Counted from the first letter of the stretch, positions 1 to 8,685 are shown. The stretch is 21,701 bases of DNA from Candidatus Omnitrophota bacterium (GCA_018062515.1 JAGOSC010000046.1:1-21701), one strand, 5' to 3'. Program-made: numbers and translations. Notes: generated by a model not told the origin, from the letters alone.

Positions 1-837
1 CCCTTATATGTTTATCATGAAATCGTACATAATACCTATGTTGTCAATCAGTTCCGGGAAAAAGGTGTCATTTTTGTTGAAGATATCAATGATGTCCCAG
101 TTGGTTCCAGGGTTATTTTTTCCGCCCACGGTGTTCCCCCTACCGTCATTGAACAAGCCAAAGCGCGAAAATTAAAGTATGTTGATGCTACGTGTCCCTT
201 AGTCACCAAAGTCCACAATGAAGCAGTTAAATTTTCAAATCAAAAATATGAAACTGTTTTAATCGGACATCGCGGACATCAGGAATTAATCGGAACGTCC
301 GGATATGTTGATCCTCAATTTTTGCATATTGTCGAAGACGAAGGCGAACTTGACGGACTTAAAATTGATAAAGACGCCCGCGTCGCTTATATCACGCAGA
401 CGACATTATCTGTCGATGACACGGAAGCCATGATTGATAAACTTAAGGATAAATTTCCGAACTTAAATGCTCCGGCGCGATCAGATTTATGTTATGCAAC
501 TCAAAATCGTCAGGATTCGGTTAAAGAATTAGCTGGCATATGCGACGTGATCATCATCTGCGGCTCACCCAATAGTTCAAACAGTAATCGTTTACGGGAA
601 ACCGGTGAAAAAGCTGGTTGTCCAAGTTATATCATTGATACGGCCGCTGAATTAGATTTGTCTGTTTTACAAGGAAAGAAAAAAGTTGGAATCAGTTCAG
701 GTGCTTCCGTTCCTCGTGTGATCGTCGAAGAATTGGTGAACATCATTCAAAAAAAATTCCCCAATTCCTCTCTTCATGAGTTTGAAAATCCCGAAAAACA
801 TATTGTTTTTGCTTTGCCAAAAGAATTAAGAGATTAA
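1..837 (+). CDS. ispH: 4-hydroxy-3-methylbut-2-enyl diphosphate reductase, 5' end cut by the window
   Basis: IspH is the last enzyme of the MEP isoprenoid pathway; it reduces HMBPP to IPP and DMAPP with a [4Fe-4S] cluster. The frame is open from base 1, so the N-terminus, including the first cluster cysteine, lies outside. Visible family motifs in order: SAHGV, DATCPLVTKVH (second cluster Cys), IGHRGHQE (substrate-binding His region), TQTTLS, SDLCYATQNRQ (third cluster Cys), GSPNSSNSNRL (substrate Ser/Asn loop) and GISSGASVP. All key residues that should be present are present. The stop is followed after two bases by a ferredoxin gene, so the two are almost certainly co-transcribed, and the ferredoxin is a plausible electron donor (inference). 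A TTG inside the frame at 322 is not the true start because the conserved family sequence continues upstream of it. Confidence 0.96.
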   Translation, partial: PLYVYHEIVHNTYVVNQFREKGVIFVEDINDVPVGSRVIFSAHGVPPTVIEQAKARKLKYVDATCPLVTKVHNEAVKFSNQKYETVLIGHRGHQELIGTSGYVDPQFLHIVEDEGELDGLKIDKDARVAYITQTTLSVDDTEAMIDKLKDKFPNLNAPARSDLCYATQNRQDSVKELAGICDVIIICGSPNSSNSNRLRETGEKAGCPSYIIDTAAELDLSVLQGKKKVGISSGASVPRVIVEELVNIIQKKFPNSSLHEFENPEKHIVFALPKELRD

Positions 838-839
838 AT

Positions 840-1094
840 ATGGCTAAATTAATTATCGACGGGGTTGAGCATGAAATCCCTGACGGAAATAAAATTGACG
901 AAGTTTGTGAAAATGAAGGCATTCCATTTAGTTGCAATTCCGGTGTTTGCGGAACGTGTCAGATCGAAATTCAAGAAGGTCAGGCAAATCTCAATGAATT
1001 GAATGACGAAGAAAATGTACTCGGCATGGATCGTAATAATCGGCTGAGTTGCCAATGCCGTATTATGGGCGGTGTCGTCAAAGTAACCTATTAA
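840..1094 (+). CDS. small plant-type [2Fe-2S] ferredoxin
   Basis: 84-residue ferredoxin of the beta-grasp 2Fe-2S family, a soluble one-electron carrier. The cluster ligands are visible as C32-x4-C37-x2-C40 in SCNSGVCGTC, with the fourth Cys in SCQC (C71, with an extra C73 two residues later). The length is that of a single-domain ferredoxin. It starts two bases after the ispH stop and ends one base before the moaE-moeB fusion start, in the middle of a tight operon. IspH needs an external electron donor, so supplying IspH is the simplest role, but no partner can be proved from sequence. There is no signal peptide. Confidence 0.93.
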   Translation: MAKLIIDGVEHEIPDGNKIDEVCENEGIPFSCNSGVCGTCQIEIQEGQANLNELNDEENVLGMDRNNRLSCQCRIMGGVVKVTY

Positions 1095-1095
1095 T

Positions 1096-2637
1096 ATGAA
1101 ATTCATCCTCTCTTCAACTCCACTCGAACAGCTCAATCTAAGACAAGATCTTGTAACACATTCTGCCGGTGCACTTAATTGTTTCGAAGGCATTGTCCGA
1201 AATCACAATCAAGGCCGACAGGTTAACGCGCTTGAATACGACGCATATCCTGATTTGTGTGAAGTCGAAATGCAGAAGATTTTCCGTGAAACAAAAAATA
1301 AATTTAATATAGTGGATGCCGCCTGTTCTCATCGAATCGGCCGTTTAACCGTCGGAGAAATGGCGGTTTGGATTGGGGTAACATCTAATCATAGAGATGA
1401 AGCCTTTAAAGCTTGTCGTTATCTTATTGATGAGTTGAAAGATCGTTTGCCCATTTGGAAAAAAGAATATTATCTCGATGAAAATTCTGAATGGATTAAC
1501 ACGCAAAAATTAGCAGATGAACAAACATTTAATCCTCAAGAATATTATTCCAGACAAATCCTGCTTGATCAAATTGGTCCTCACGGACAAGAAAAGTTAA
1601 GTCATGCCAAAGTTTTGGTCGTCGGAGCCGGTGGTTTGGGTTGCGCGGCTTTGATGGGTTTGGCAAGCAGTGGAATTGGCACAATCGGAATCTGTGAATT
1701 CGATCTTTTACAAGAAAGTAACCTGCACCGTCAACACCTTTACAATCATCGTGATATCGGAAAAGCAAAAGTACACTTAGCGACTGAGCGTATTAAAAGT
1801 TTGAATCCCAGTGTTCAAGTCATTCAATTTCCCTATGAACTGACACCTTCTAATATCCATTCGGTTATCGATAATTTTGATATTGTTCTGGATTGTACGG
1901 ATAATTTTAAGGCTAAATTCCTAATCAATGATGCTTGTGTTTTATATAAGAAATATTTGATCGCCGCTAGCCTTTATCAAACCGACGGACAATTGAATAC
2001 ATATCATCCCGGAAAAAATTCTTGCCTACGCTGTTTATGGCCGGAAATTCCGGAACAAACTTGCGTGGAAACATGTAAAGAAGCCGGCGTCCTTGGCGAT
2101 TTAGCGGCCATTTTTGGTCACATGCAATCCTTGGAAGTTATAAAAATTTTATTAAATTTATCACCACAAATTGGAACCACGCTAATTTATAACGCGCTTA
2201 ATCAAAATATTCAAAAAATTAAATTCCAAATCAATCCCGATTGCCCCGTTTGCGGGCTTTCTCCTTGGATCAAGTCGATTGATGACAATAATTACAATTC
2301 GCAAAAAGAATTTAAAATCAATGTTCATCAATTGAGTACCGATGACATACGAAAGTATAGTTGGATTGATGTGCGTGAAGACATGGAACGATTGATGAGC
2401 CCACTAACAGAAATTGAAAATGAACATTGGCCGTTTTCAGAATTTTCCGAAGACTGGCATCATTCTTTACCGTCGGAAAAGTATCTTTTTTTCTGTGCCT
2501 CGGGTTTACGTTCTCAACATGTTGTGGAAAAATTGCGCCTGCGCGGACTTAACAATGTCTATACATTAACCAATAGTTTTGATCAAATAAAAATGCATCT
2601 CGTCAATCAACTTTTAAATCAAAACGGTTCTAAATAA
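1096..2637 (+). CDS. MoaE-MoeB-rhodanese three-domain fusion for molybdopterin synthesis
   Basis: 513-residue fusion of three normally separate functions. Residues 1-135 match MoaE, the catalytic subunit of molybdopterin synthase (FEGIVRNHNQG, LEYDAY, PIWKKEYYLD with the catalytic lysine region, then a conserved Trp). Residues about 150-390 match MoeB/ThiF/HesA adenylyltransferase: YSRQILLDQIG, nucleotide loop GAGGLG at 178-183, NLHRQ, DCTDN at 266-270, Zn ligands C310-x2-C313 and C383-x2-C386, and the C327-K-E-A-G motif. Residues about 405-505 look like a rhodanese domain (WIDVRE, active-site loop C467-ASGLR). MoeB activates the C-terminus of MoaD, a rhodanese can deliver sulfur, and MoaE uses MoaD thiocarboxylate, so three steps centred on one carrier are joined. 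No MoaD gene is in the window. It follows the ferredoxin by one base and overlaps murB by one base (TAATG). Confidence 0.92.
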   Translation: MKFILSSTPLEQLNLRQDLVTHSAGALNCFEGIVRNHNQGRQVNALEYDAYPDLCEVEMQKIFRETKNKFNIVDAACSHRIGRLTVGEMAVWIGVTSNHRDEAFKACRYLIDELKDRLPIWKKEYYLDENSEWINTQKLADEQTFNPQEYYSRQILLDQIGPHGQEKLSHAKVLVVGAGGLGCAALMGLASSGIGTIGICEFDLLQESNLHRQHLYNHRDIGKAKVHLATERIKSLNPSVQVIQFPYELTPSNIHSVIDNFDIVLDCTDNFKAKFLINDACVLYKKYLIAASLYQTDGQLNTYHPGKNSCLRCLWPEIPEQTCVETCKEAGVLGDLAAIFGHMQSLEVIKILLNLSPQIGTTLIYNALNQNIQKIKFQINPDCPVCGLSPWIKSIDDNNYNSQKEFKINVHQLSTDDIRKYSWIDVREDMERLMSPLTEIENEHWPFSEFSEDWHHSLPSEKYLFFCASGLRSQHVVEKLRLRGLNNVYTLTNSFDQIKMHLVNQLLNQNGSK

Positions 2638-3599
2638 TGATTTCGCCCTTACTTTCCGATCATAATATCCGCCTCATGTCCGACAAGCATTTATCGTCGT
2701 GTACGACGTTTCAGCTCGGCGGAGCAGCTAAAGGCATTATCCATTGTCAAACATCCAAAGAAGTTGAGCATGCTGTGCGTCAGTTAAATTCATTACATGA
2801 ACCATTCATTCTCATCGGTGGAGGATCGAATTTGGTTGTCAGCGATCAAGGCCTTAATTGTTTTGTGATTCGTTATGTCAGTGAATCACCGGTGATCCGT
2901 TTGGAAGGCAACGAATTAATGGTTGGTGCGGGCACGGTTCTGGATCAATTGGCTTTGTTTTCCGCAAGCTGCGGATTATCAGGATTAATTTTTACGAGCG
3001 GGATTCCCGGAACGGTCGGCGGAGCCGTGGTGGGAAATGCCGGCGCTTTCGGTAAACAAGTCGGTGATGTTTTAGTATCAGCGACTGTTTTGGATTTAAA
3101 AGGACGGAAACGAACCATAAAAAATGAAGACTTCAAATTTGAATATCGGCATTCTGCCTTAAAGGAAACTCAAGAAATTGTTTTAGAAGTCGTTTTTAAA
3201 GTGCAACCGTCAGATCCTCTTTCTTTATTACAAGAACGTGGAGAAATACTGAAGATTCGTCATGATAAACATCCGAATTTAAAGGAATATCCGTGCGCGG
3301 GAAGTTTTTTTAGGAATATAGAGCCGACATCTAAGGCGGAGCGTCGACAAGCCACAGGTTGGTTCTTAGAACAGGCGGGCGGAAAATCACTTACCTTCGG
3401 TGGGGCAATTATTTATCCTAAACACGCCAACATTATTGTTAAAAGTAATGGATGCTGTTCTCAGGATGTATATGAATTATCCAAGTTAATGGCTAATTTA
3501 GCCAAAGACCATTTCAATCTTGATCTTGAACGTGAAGTCCGTTTTGTCGGGGACTTTAAGGGCAAGCCCTCTCATCTCTCAAACGATATAATCTGGTAA
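2637..3599 (+). CDS. murB: UDP-N-acetylenolpyruvoylglucosamine reductase
   Basis: MurB is the FAD enzyme that reduces UDP-GlcNAc-enolpyruvate to UDP-MurNAc, the second committed step of peptidoglycan synthesis in the cytoplasm. The 320 residues show the FAD-binding stretch LIGGGSN (59-65), SGIPGTVGGAVVGNAG (121-136), the FEYRHS motif, PCAGSFFRN with the proton-donor Ser223, GWFLEQAG, and a late Glu in LEREVRFVG near residue 300. Its ATG overlaps the stop of the preceding fusion gene by one base, which suggests translational coupling. It ends two bases before the end of a convergent gene, so there is no room for a separate terminator. MurB shows the organism makes peptidoglycan. Confidence 0.97.
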   Translation: MISPLLSDHNIRLMSDKHLSSCTTFQLGGAAKGIIHCQTSKEVEHAVRQLNSLHEPFILIGGGSNLVVSDQGLNCFVIRYVSESPVIRLEGNELMVGAGTVLDQLALFSASCGLSGLIFTSGIPGTVGGAVVGNAGAFGKQVGDVLVSATVLDLKGRKRTIKNEDFKFEYRHSALKETQEIVLEVVFKVQPSDPLSLLQERGEILKIRHDKHPNLKEYPCAGSFFRNIEPTSKAERRQATGWFLEQAGGKSLTFGGAIIYPKHANIIVKSNGCCSQDVYELSKLMANLAKDHFNLDLEREVRFVGDFKGKPSHLSNDIIW

Positions 3600-3601
3600 T
3601 T

Positions 3602-4513
3602 TTATTCTACAGCTGGTTCGGTATTTTCTATCATTTGTTCATCCAAGAGTTCTGGTTGAACTTCTTCGAACACACCTTGATCATCGAAATTCTGAATAGG
3701 TTCTTCACCAACTTTCTTCAGCAACTTCTTCGTCTTGGCGTCAACTTTTTGCTTAGCAACTTCAAGTTTTTTAAGTGAATTCTCATGATCTCGTTTGAGT
3801 TGGGCTAATTCTTTTTCAGCGTTGACTTTTTCTTCGGCTAAATCATTTAAGGCCTTTTCACGTTCAGCAATTAATCTTGTTTTTTCTTCTTCATATTCAC
3901 TATCCCAATCTTCAGCGTCTCGGGAAAGCTTGGCGTGCATTTCGTCTTCTTGGGCTTTATATCGTTCTGTAATCGCTTGATTTTCTTTTTCCATTTCCAT
4001 CTTTTCAGTTTCATACTGTTCGCGCGTAGCTTGCATTTCCTTTGTAAACTCTTCCTTCGCGGCATCCAATTCGTTTTTCATCGCTCTTTTTTCTTCTTCG
4101 AAAGCATTATGAGCGGCTTCTTTTTCTTCGGCTAACTTTTCTTTATTAGCTTCTAACTCAGAGGCAACCCTCTGCTTTTCTTCGGCTAATTGTTCAGTAG
4201 CTTCTTTATTCATATCTTTTTGGGCGTCAATCTTATTGACTAAATCTTCATGCTGTTTTTTAAGCAAATCATAATCTGCATTCATTTTTTCATTTTCAGT
4301 AAACAGCTTTTTATTTTTCTTCCGAATTTTTGTATTGTTGATGACCTGTGTTTCATTATCTTCGGCAACGGTATTACTCTGCAGAGCGGACAGGTTTTTG
4401 TAGGATTTCATTTGTTCCTGGTAAACAGAATCATCGTCGGCAAATGAATTTGAACAGATAGGCGCAAATGAGAGAACAAAACTTAACAAAATGAGTTGAT
4501 TTCTTAGAGTCAT
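3602..4513 (-). CDS. secreted coiled-coil protein of unknown function
   Basis: I do not recognise this 303-residue protein as a named family. Residues 1-25 form a Sec-type signal peptide (positive start, hydrophobic LILLSFVLSFAPI, small residues before ADDD), with a likely signal-peptidase I cut after SFA; a Cys at about residue 21 lacks a good lipobox. From about residue 55 to 265 the sequence is almost only Glu, Lys, Ala, Gln, Leu and Asn in heptad order, a long continuous coiled coil. The tail is acidic. It should act in the periplasm or envelope as a rod or spacer. Its ribosome site (AAAGGAAAA) lies just before the ATG, and the upstream gap holds a promoter-like pair and a perfect palindrome. 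It is convergent with murB, separated by two bases. Database matches to coiled-coil families would be unspecific. Confidence 0.85.
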   Translation of the reverse strand: MTLRNQLILLSFVLSFAPICSNSFADDDSVYQEQMKSYKNLSALQSNTVAEDNETQVINNTKIRKKNKKLFTENEKMNADYDLLKKQHEDLVNKIDAQKDMNKEATEQLAEEKQRVASELEANKEKLAEEKEAAHNAFEEEKRAMKNELDAAKEEFTKEMQATREQYETEKMEMEKENQAITERYKAQEDEMHAKLSRDAEDWDSEYEEEKTRLIAEREKALNDLAEEKVNAEKELAQLKRDHENSLKKLEVAKQKVDAKTKKLLKKVGEEPIQNFDDQGVFEEVQPELLDEQMIENTEPAVE

Positions 4514-4542
4514 AGAGTTTTCCTTTCAAGCGGATTATTTAA

Positions 4543-4558
4543 TATATTAGCTAATATA
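4543..4558. promoter_or_regulatory. perfect 16-bp palindrome over the probable -10 of the coiled-coil gene
   Basis: TATATTAG is followed directly by its reverse complement CTAATATA. On the minus strand a -35-like TTGTAT (4575-4580) and a -10-like TATATT (4553-4558) are 16 bp apart, so the palindrome would overlap the -10. This is a good place for a repressor operator. The same half-site occurs with a 3-bp spacer upstream of the suf operon. The region is AT-rich, so chance cannot be excluded. Confidence 0.4.
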
Positions 4559-4580
4559 CCATATAATTTTATATATACAA
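4553..4580 (-). promoter_or_regulatory. candidate promoter of the coiled-coil gene
   Basis: On the minus strand TTGTAT and TATATT are spaced by 16 bp, about 40 bp upstream of the ATG at 4513. It lies in the 119-bp gap between moaA and the coiled-coil gene, the only larger gap at this end of the minus-strand block, which supports a separate transcription unit. This is sequence resemblance only. Confidence 0.35.
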
Positions 4581-4632
4581 CTTTTTTAAGACCCGTTTTT
4601 TATTTAACATATTCCACATCAGAGTCTTATGA

Positions 4633-5649
4633 TCATCCGCCGACTTGAAACATTTCAATCTTAGACGTCAGACTTTTAGCCGGTTGTCCCGCTCTTAAAT
4701 TGGAATACTGATCGTTTCTTGCTTTCCAAAGGTTTCGGATAAATTCTTTTAAAGCCGCATCTCCCACTCCGCTTCGCAAAACATCCTTAATACTTGGACC
4801 TGTTTCGGCAAATAAACACGTTACGAGCCGCCCGTCGGTTGTTAAACGTATCCGTGTGCAGGATTGACAAAATGGTTGGGTTACGGATGAAATAAAGCCA
4901 ATCTCTCCTTTGCCGTCACTAAACCGGTACCGAGAAGAAACTTCACCATAATACTGCTTGTTAACCGGCTCGAGCGGATATTTTTCGTTAATACGGTTGA
5001 AAATTTCTTTTGATGAAACGACATATTTTCTATCCCAATGGTTACATGTGCCGACATCCATATATTCAATAAATCGAACAACGTTGCCTGAACCTCTAAA
5101 ATACTCCACGATGTCTATAATTTGGTGATCATTAACTCCCTTTTGTATGACAACATTAATTTTGATCGACTTAAATCCGCACGCTTCGGCCGATTTAATT
5201 CCAAGCAATATATCTTTCAACGGGCTATTTGTACCATTCATCTGTTTAAAAATTCGTGAGTCAAGGGTATCTAAACTAACGGTGAGACGATTTAAGCCCG
5301 CTTGTTTTAATGAAACGGCATGCTCCTGTAACTTTGAACCATTGGTGGTTAAGGCTAAATCTTCAATGCCTGGGATTTGTGATAAACTTCGGATGAGATC
5401 GGTAATTTTAGGACGAAGTAATGGTTCCCCGCCGGTGAGCCGTATTTTTCGAACTCCGCATTGGACAAAGATTTCCGCAATCTTATAAATCTCGTCGTAA
5501 CTTAACCATTGTTCAGGTGAAAGAAATTGATAAGGACCATGTTCTTCTTCCCTCGGCATACAATACGTGCAACGAAAATTGCAGCGGTCAATGACGGAGA
5601 TACGAAGATCTTGTAAAGGCCGGTTAAGTAAATCGATTGGATTTGACAT
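4633..5649 (-). CDS. moaA: GTP 3',8-cyclase, radical SAM enzyme of molybdenum cofactor synthesis
   Basis: MoaA carries out the first step of molybdopterin synthesis, converting GTP to 3',8-cyclo-GTP. The 338 residues contain both [4Fe-4S] sites: C23-x3-C27-x2-C30 (DRCNFRCTYC) near the N-terminus for SAM, and C261-x2-C264-x13-C278 near the C-terminus for GTP. LTGGEPLLRP is the SAM-binding GGEP motif, and the protein ends in the Gly-Gly tail needed for activity in characterised MoaA. Its ATG lies one base after the sufU stop, so it is the last gene of the suf operon, and its two clusters make it a direct client of the genes upstream. The other Moco gene in the window is the MoaE-MoeB fusion on the opposite strand; moaC, moaD and mogA are not here. 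Confidence 0.97.
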   Translation of the reverse strand: MSNPIDLLNRPLQDLRISVIDRCNFRCTYCMPREEEHGPYQFLSPEQWLSYDEIYKIAEIFVQCGVRKIRLTGGEPLLRPKITDLIRSLSQIPGIEDLALTTNGSKLQEHAVSLKQAGLNRLTVSLDTLDSRIFKQMNGTNSPLKDILLGIKSAEACGFKSIKINVVIQKGVNDHQIIDIVEYFRGSGNVVRFIEYMDVGTCNHWDRKYVVSSKEIFNRINEKYPLEPVNKQYYGEVSSRYRFSDGKGEIGFISSVTQPFCQSCTRIRLTTDGRLVTCLFAETGPSIKDVLRSGVGDAALKEFIRNLWKARNDQYSNLRAGQPAKSLTSKIEMFQVGG

Positions 5650-5650
5650 T

Positions 5651-6106
5651 TTATTCCGTTGAAATTTGTGATTTATGATTTAATGCAGCCTCAAGAGCAT
5701 GCCAACTTAGATTGGCGCATTTTATTCTCGAGGGATAATCCCAAATTCCTTTAAGAATAGAAATGCCCCGTAAATCATGTTTATCTTGGTCAGGATTCAA
5801 TTTTTGTTGAAGCAAACGGTTAAACTGATCAAAAATATTTTTAAATTCATTTATATTTACATTTTGTAATCGATCAGCCATTAAGGACGCGGAACATTTA
5901 CAGACAGCGCAACAATCGCCGACAAATGATAAATCTTGAAACGTCCCGTCGATAACATTCGCGTAGACGGTCAAATCATCACCGCAAACGGGATTGTAAC
6001 CCTTGGCCGAGTGCGTAAATTTCTTTAATTCATGGTAATGATTCGGATGCTGGCTGTGCGCGATGATCGCGTCTTGATATAAATTGTGAGGTGCTTTTTT
6101 CTTCAT
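5651..6106 (-). CDS. sufU: SufU/IscU-type iron-sulfur scaffold or sulfur-transfer protein with extra cysteines
   Basis: SufU accepts sulfur from SufS, and IscU-like relatives hold nascent clusters. Conserved pieces: YNPVCGDDLTVY (Cys about 41 and Asp about 43), the segment that is normally G-x-G-C-A-I-S-x-A-S-A-S, and PSRIKCANLSW (last conserved Cys). The middle segment here reads GDCCAVCKCSAS, which keeps the canonical Cys but adds three more where most members have Gly, Ser and Ala. Length (151-152 residues) is normal. The ATG at 6106 is preferred over the GTG at 6109; neither has a strong ribosome site. It starts five bases after the sufS stop and ends one base before moaA, matching the usual SufS-SufU pairing. 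Confidence 0.9.
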   Translation of the reverse strand: MKKKAPHNLYQDAIIAHSQHPNHYHELKKFTHSAKGYNPVCGDDLTVYANVIDGTFQDLSFVGDCCAVCKCSASLMADRLQNVNINEFKNIFDQFNRLLQQKLNPDQDKHDLRGISILKGIWDYPSRIKCANLSWHALEAALNHKSQISTE

Positions 6107-6111
6107 CACAT

Positions 6112-7347
6112 CTATTGAAATATATCAATCGCTTTTTTGACAGCCTCGATGAATTGATCAATTTCAGACTTAGTATTATACATGGCGAACGACGCACGGG
6201 ATGTGGCGCTGATGCCGAAATGATCCATGACGGGCTGCGTGCAGTGATGTCCGGTTCGAATCGCCACTCCTTCTTCATCGACGAGTGTGCCCATGTCATG
6301 CGCATGAACAGTTGAATGGATGAAAGAAAGTATTGATGTCTTCGATTTGGCTTGGCCGATGATTTTTATTCCTGGTATTTCCATAATCCGTTTACTCGCA
6401 TAATCGAGTAAATCTCGACGATGCGGTTTCGTATTTTCTAAACCAATTTCAGAAACAAAATCAATAGCCGCACCAAGTCCGATCACATCGGCGATATTCG
6501 GTGTGCCCGCCTCAAATTTATATGGCAATTTATTGTAAAGTGTTTTCTTAAATGTGACGGATGATATCATGTCTCCTCCGCCTTTATATGGCGGCATTTT
6601 GTCCAGCAAATTCGCCTTACCGTATAAAATACCCACGCCGGTTGGACCAAAAAGTTTATGAGATGAAAAAGCTAAAAAGTCGCAATCCAATTCCTGAACG
6701 TCAATCAATTCATAACTAACGGCCTGAGCAGCGTCGAGTAAAACAGGAACATTGAATCGATGCGCCTCTTTAATAATATCCCGAACCGGATTGACCGTTC
6801 CCAATGAATTAGATACGTATACAACGGAAATAATTTTTGTTTTTTCATTAAGAAGACGTTTAAAGGCTGGAAAATCTAAATTTCCGTTATCATCAAAAGG
6901 TATAATTTTAAGAACACATTTTTTTTCTTCCGCAACCATCTGCCAAGGAACAATATTGGAATGATGTTCCATTTCCGAAATTAAAATTTCATTGCCCTCA
7001 CGAAGAAAAGCCCGGCCGTAACTTTGGGCGACTAAATTAATCCCATCCGTTGTTCCGCCGGTAAATATAATTTCATCTGTACTAGCTGCATTTAGAAATT
7101 CCTGAATTTTCTTCCGGCTGCCTTCATAGGCCGTTGTTGCCTTTTCGCTGAGCGTGTGCACTCCCCGATGAACATTAGATGTTTCATGTTCATAATGGTA
7201 TTTCAACGCATCAATAACTCGACGAGGTTTAAAGGTTGTGGCCGCATTATCAAAGTAAACCAATGGTTTCCCATGGACTTTAACGGATAAATTAGGAAAT
7301 TCCGCTCGGACCTTCTCGACATTAAATTCAGTTTTTTGATTATTCAT
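6112..7347 (-). CDS. sufS: SufS-type cysteine desulfurase
   Basis: PLP enzyme that removes sulfur from cysteine as a persulfide for cluster assembly. The 411 residues include YFDNAATT (31-38), EMEHHSN with the PLP-stacking His, DAAQAV, the Schiff-base Lys231 in SSHKLFGPTG, and active-site Cys369 in RTGHHCTQP, the short-loop group II (SufS) arrangement. Its ATG overlaps the sufD stop by one base (TAATG), and sufU follows closely. The partner SufU next door is the expected sulfur acceptor. No key residue is missing. Confidence 0.97.
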   Translation of the reverse strand: MNNQKTEFNVEKVRAEFPNLSVKVHGKPLVYFDNAATTFKPRRVIDALKYHYEHETSNVHRGVHTLSEKATTAYEGSRKKIQEFLNAASTDEIIFTGGTTDGINLVAQSYGRAFLREGNEILISEMEHHSNIVPWQMVAEEKKCVLKIIPFDDNGNLDFPAFKRLLNEKTKIISVVYVSNSLGTVNPVRDIIKEAHRFNVPVLLDAAQAVSYELIDVQELDCDFLAFSSHKLFGPTGVGILYGKANLLDKMPPYKGGGDMISSVTFKKTLYNKLPYKFEAGTPNIADVIGLGAAIDFVSEIGLENTKPHRRDLLDYASKRIMEIPGIKIIGQAKSKTSILSFIHSTVHAHDMGTLVDEEGVAIRTGHHCTQPVMDHFGISATSRASFAMYNTKSEIDQFIEAVKKAIDIFQ

Positions 7348-8666
7348 TAGAGTTGAGCAAATGACGGCTCTAGTAAGGAATGAAGCTTACGGTTGATGGC
7401 CGGATCTTTAACCGTGTTAATAAGAACATCCACGAAACCTTTAACTAACATTTTTCGACTCTCCTCACGCCCAATACACCGCGTTTGGAGATAAAACATT
7501 TCATCTTCGTCGAGCTGACCAATGGTTGCCCCATGCGTGCAGCGAACATCGTCAGCAAAGATTTCCAGTTGAGGTTTGGTGTCAACACGGCATTTATCAC
7601 CGAGTAATAGATTTTTATTTAATTGATAAGAATTCGTTTTTTGCGCAATCGGTTTCACAAAAATCTTTCCGTTAAAAACAGCGCGCGAAGATTGATTCAA
7701 AACCCCTTTATACAATTGATTACTAATGCAATTAGGGAAACGATGATCGACGGAGGTATGATTATCCACATGCTGTTGACCATACAAACAGTAAAGACCA
7801 TCTAACGTTGAATTGATTCCTTCTCCGTTTAAAACAATATCCAGATTATTACGGTTAAGCGCACTGCCGGTCATTAGGCCAAGACTGTTAAAATTTGAAT
7901 TTCTTTCCTGCCATACGCGCGTGGTATTAATATGAAATGCTTTAAGACTTTCATGCTGGGCTTTGTAGTAATGCAGCGTCGCATTTTCTTCTAAATGAAT
8001 ATCCGTCAACGCATTCGTAAAATAAACAATTTCACGGTTAAAAGCGATATGACTTTCAAGAATTGTCGCTTCAGAAGATTTTCCCGACAAAATAATTGTT
8101 CGTGGAAAGGATAAAGCTTCCCCATTCGACGAGCTAGTGACATGAACAATGTGAATATATTCAGGAACGATACTATTCGATGCTATTTCGACGAACACAC
8201 CGTTATCCGTTAAGGCAGTATTTAATGCCACAAAAGAAGTTGATTCGCTCGTCGAATATTTCGATAAGAGTGATTTAATTTTTTCACCATGCGTATTAAC
8301 TGCTTTCGCCAAAGGCAAGATCGTTAGGCCCTTTGGTAAATCCTTCAATCTGGAATTTTCTTCACTGAACTGGCCATTAATAAATGTGATTCGTATAGGG
8401 CTGTCGGCACAATATTCTTCAAAACTTTTCTGTTCTTTCAGTTGCGCCTGACCGTTAACATCAAATTTTTGATTCGTTATTGAAGAAAGATTTGTGTATT
8501 TCCACTCCTCATCCTTAACGGTGGGAACACCAATACTTTCAAAACGATTAAGGCTGTTCTTTTTAAGATCTTTTATCCAACCAATCTTTTCTTGCTGGAT
8601 ACGTTCATCTGCCACTTTTTTAAAATCTTTGATAAAAGATGCTGTATATATTTCCTTGTCACCCAT
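7347..8666 (-). CDS. sufD: SufD, Fe-S cluster assembly subunit
   Basis: SufD is the beta-helix partner of SufB in the SufBC2D scaffold complex. The 439 residues show the N-terminal helical region (DEEWKYTNL, typical of SufD), a long beta-helical middle, and the C-terminal block DVRCTHGATIGQLDEDEMFYL, where the conserved His takes part in cluster assembly at the SufB-SufD interface. It has a good ribosome site (AAGGGA) and starts 19 bp after sufC. Its stop overlaps the sufS start. It has no SufB-type ligand set, so it is SufD rather than a second SufB. Confidence 0.96.
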   Translation of the reverse strand: MGDKEIYTASFIKDFKKVADERIQQEKIGWIKDLKKNSLNRFESIGVPTVKDEEWKYTNLSSITNQKFDVNGQAQLKEQKSFEEYCADSPIRITFINGQFSEENSRLKDLPKGLTILPLAKAVNTHGEKIKSLLSKYSTSESTSFVALNTALTDNGVFVEIASNSIVPEYIHIVHVTSSSNGEALSFPRTIILSGKSSEATILESHIAFNREIVYFTNALTDIHLEENATLHYYKAQHESLKAFHINTTRVWQERNSNFNSLGLMTGSALNRNNLDIVLNGEGINSTLDGLYCLYGQQHVDNHTSVDHRFPNCISNQLYKGVLNQSSRAVFNGKIFVKPIAQKTNSYQLNKNLLLGDKCRVDTKPQLEIFADDVRCTHGATIGQLDEDEMFYLQTRCIGREESRKMLVKGFVDVLINTVKDPAINRKLHSLLEPSFAQL

Positions 8667-8685
8667 GAGTTTATTCCCTTGAATA

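Noticed and set aside
3795..4447. Several plus-strand ORFs opposite the coiled-coil gene
   Set aside because: They are antisense shadows of Glu/Lys-rich codons, giving Phe/Ser-rich translations.
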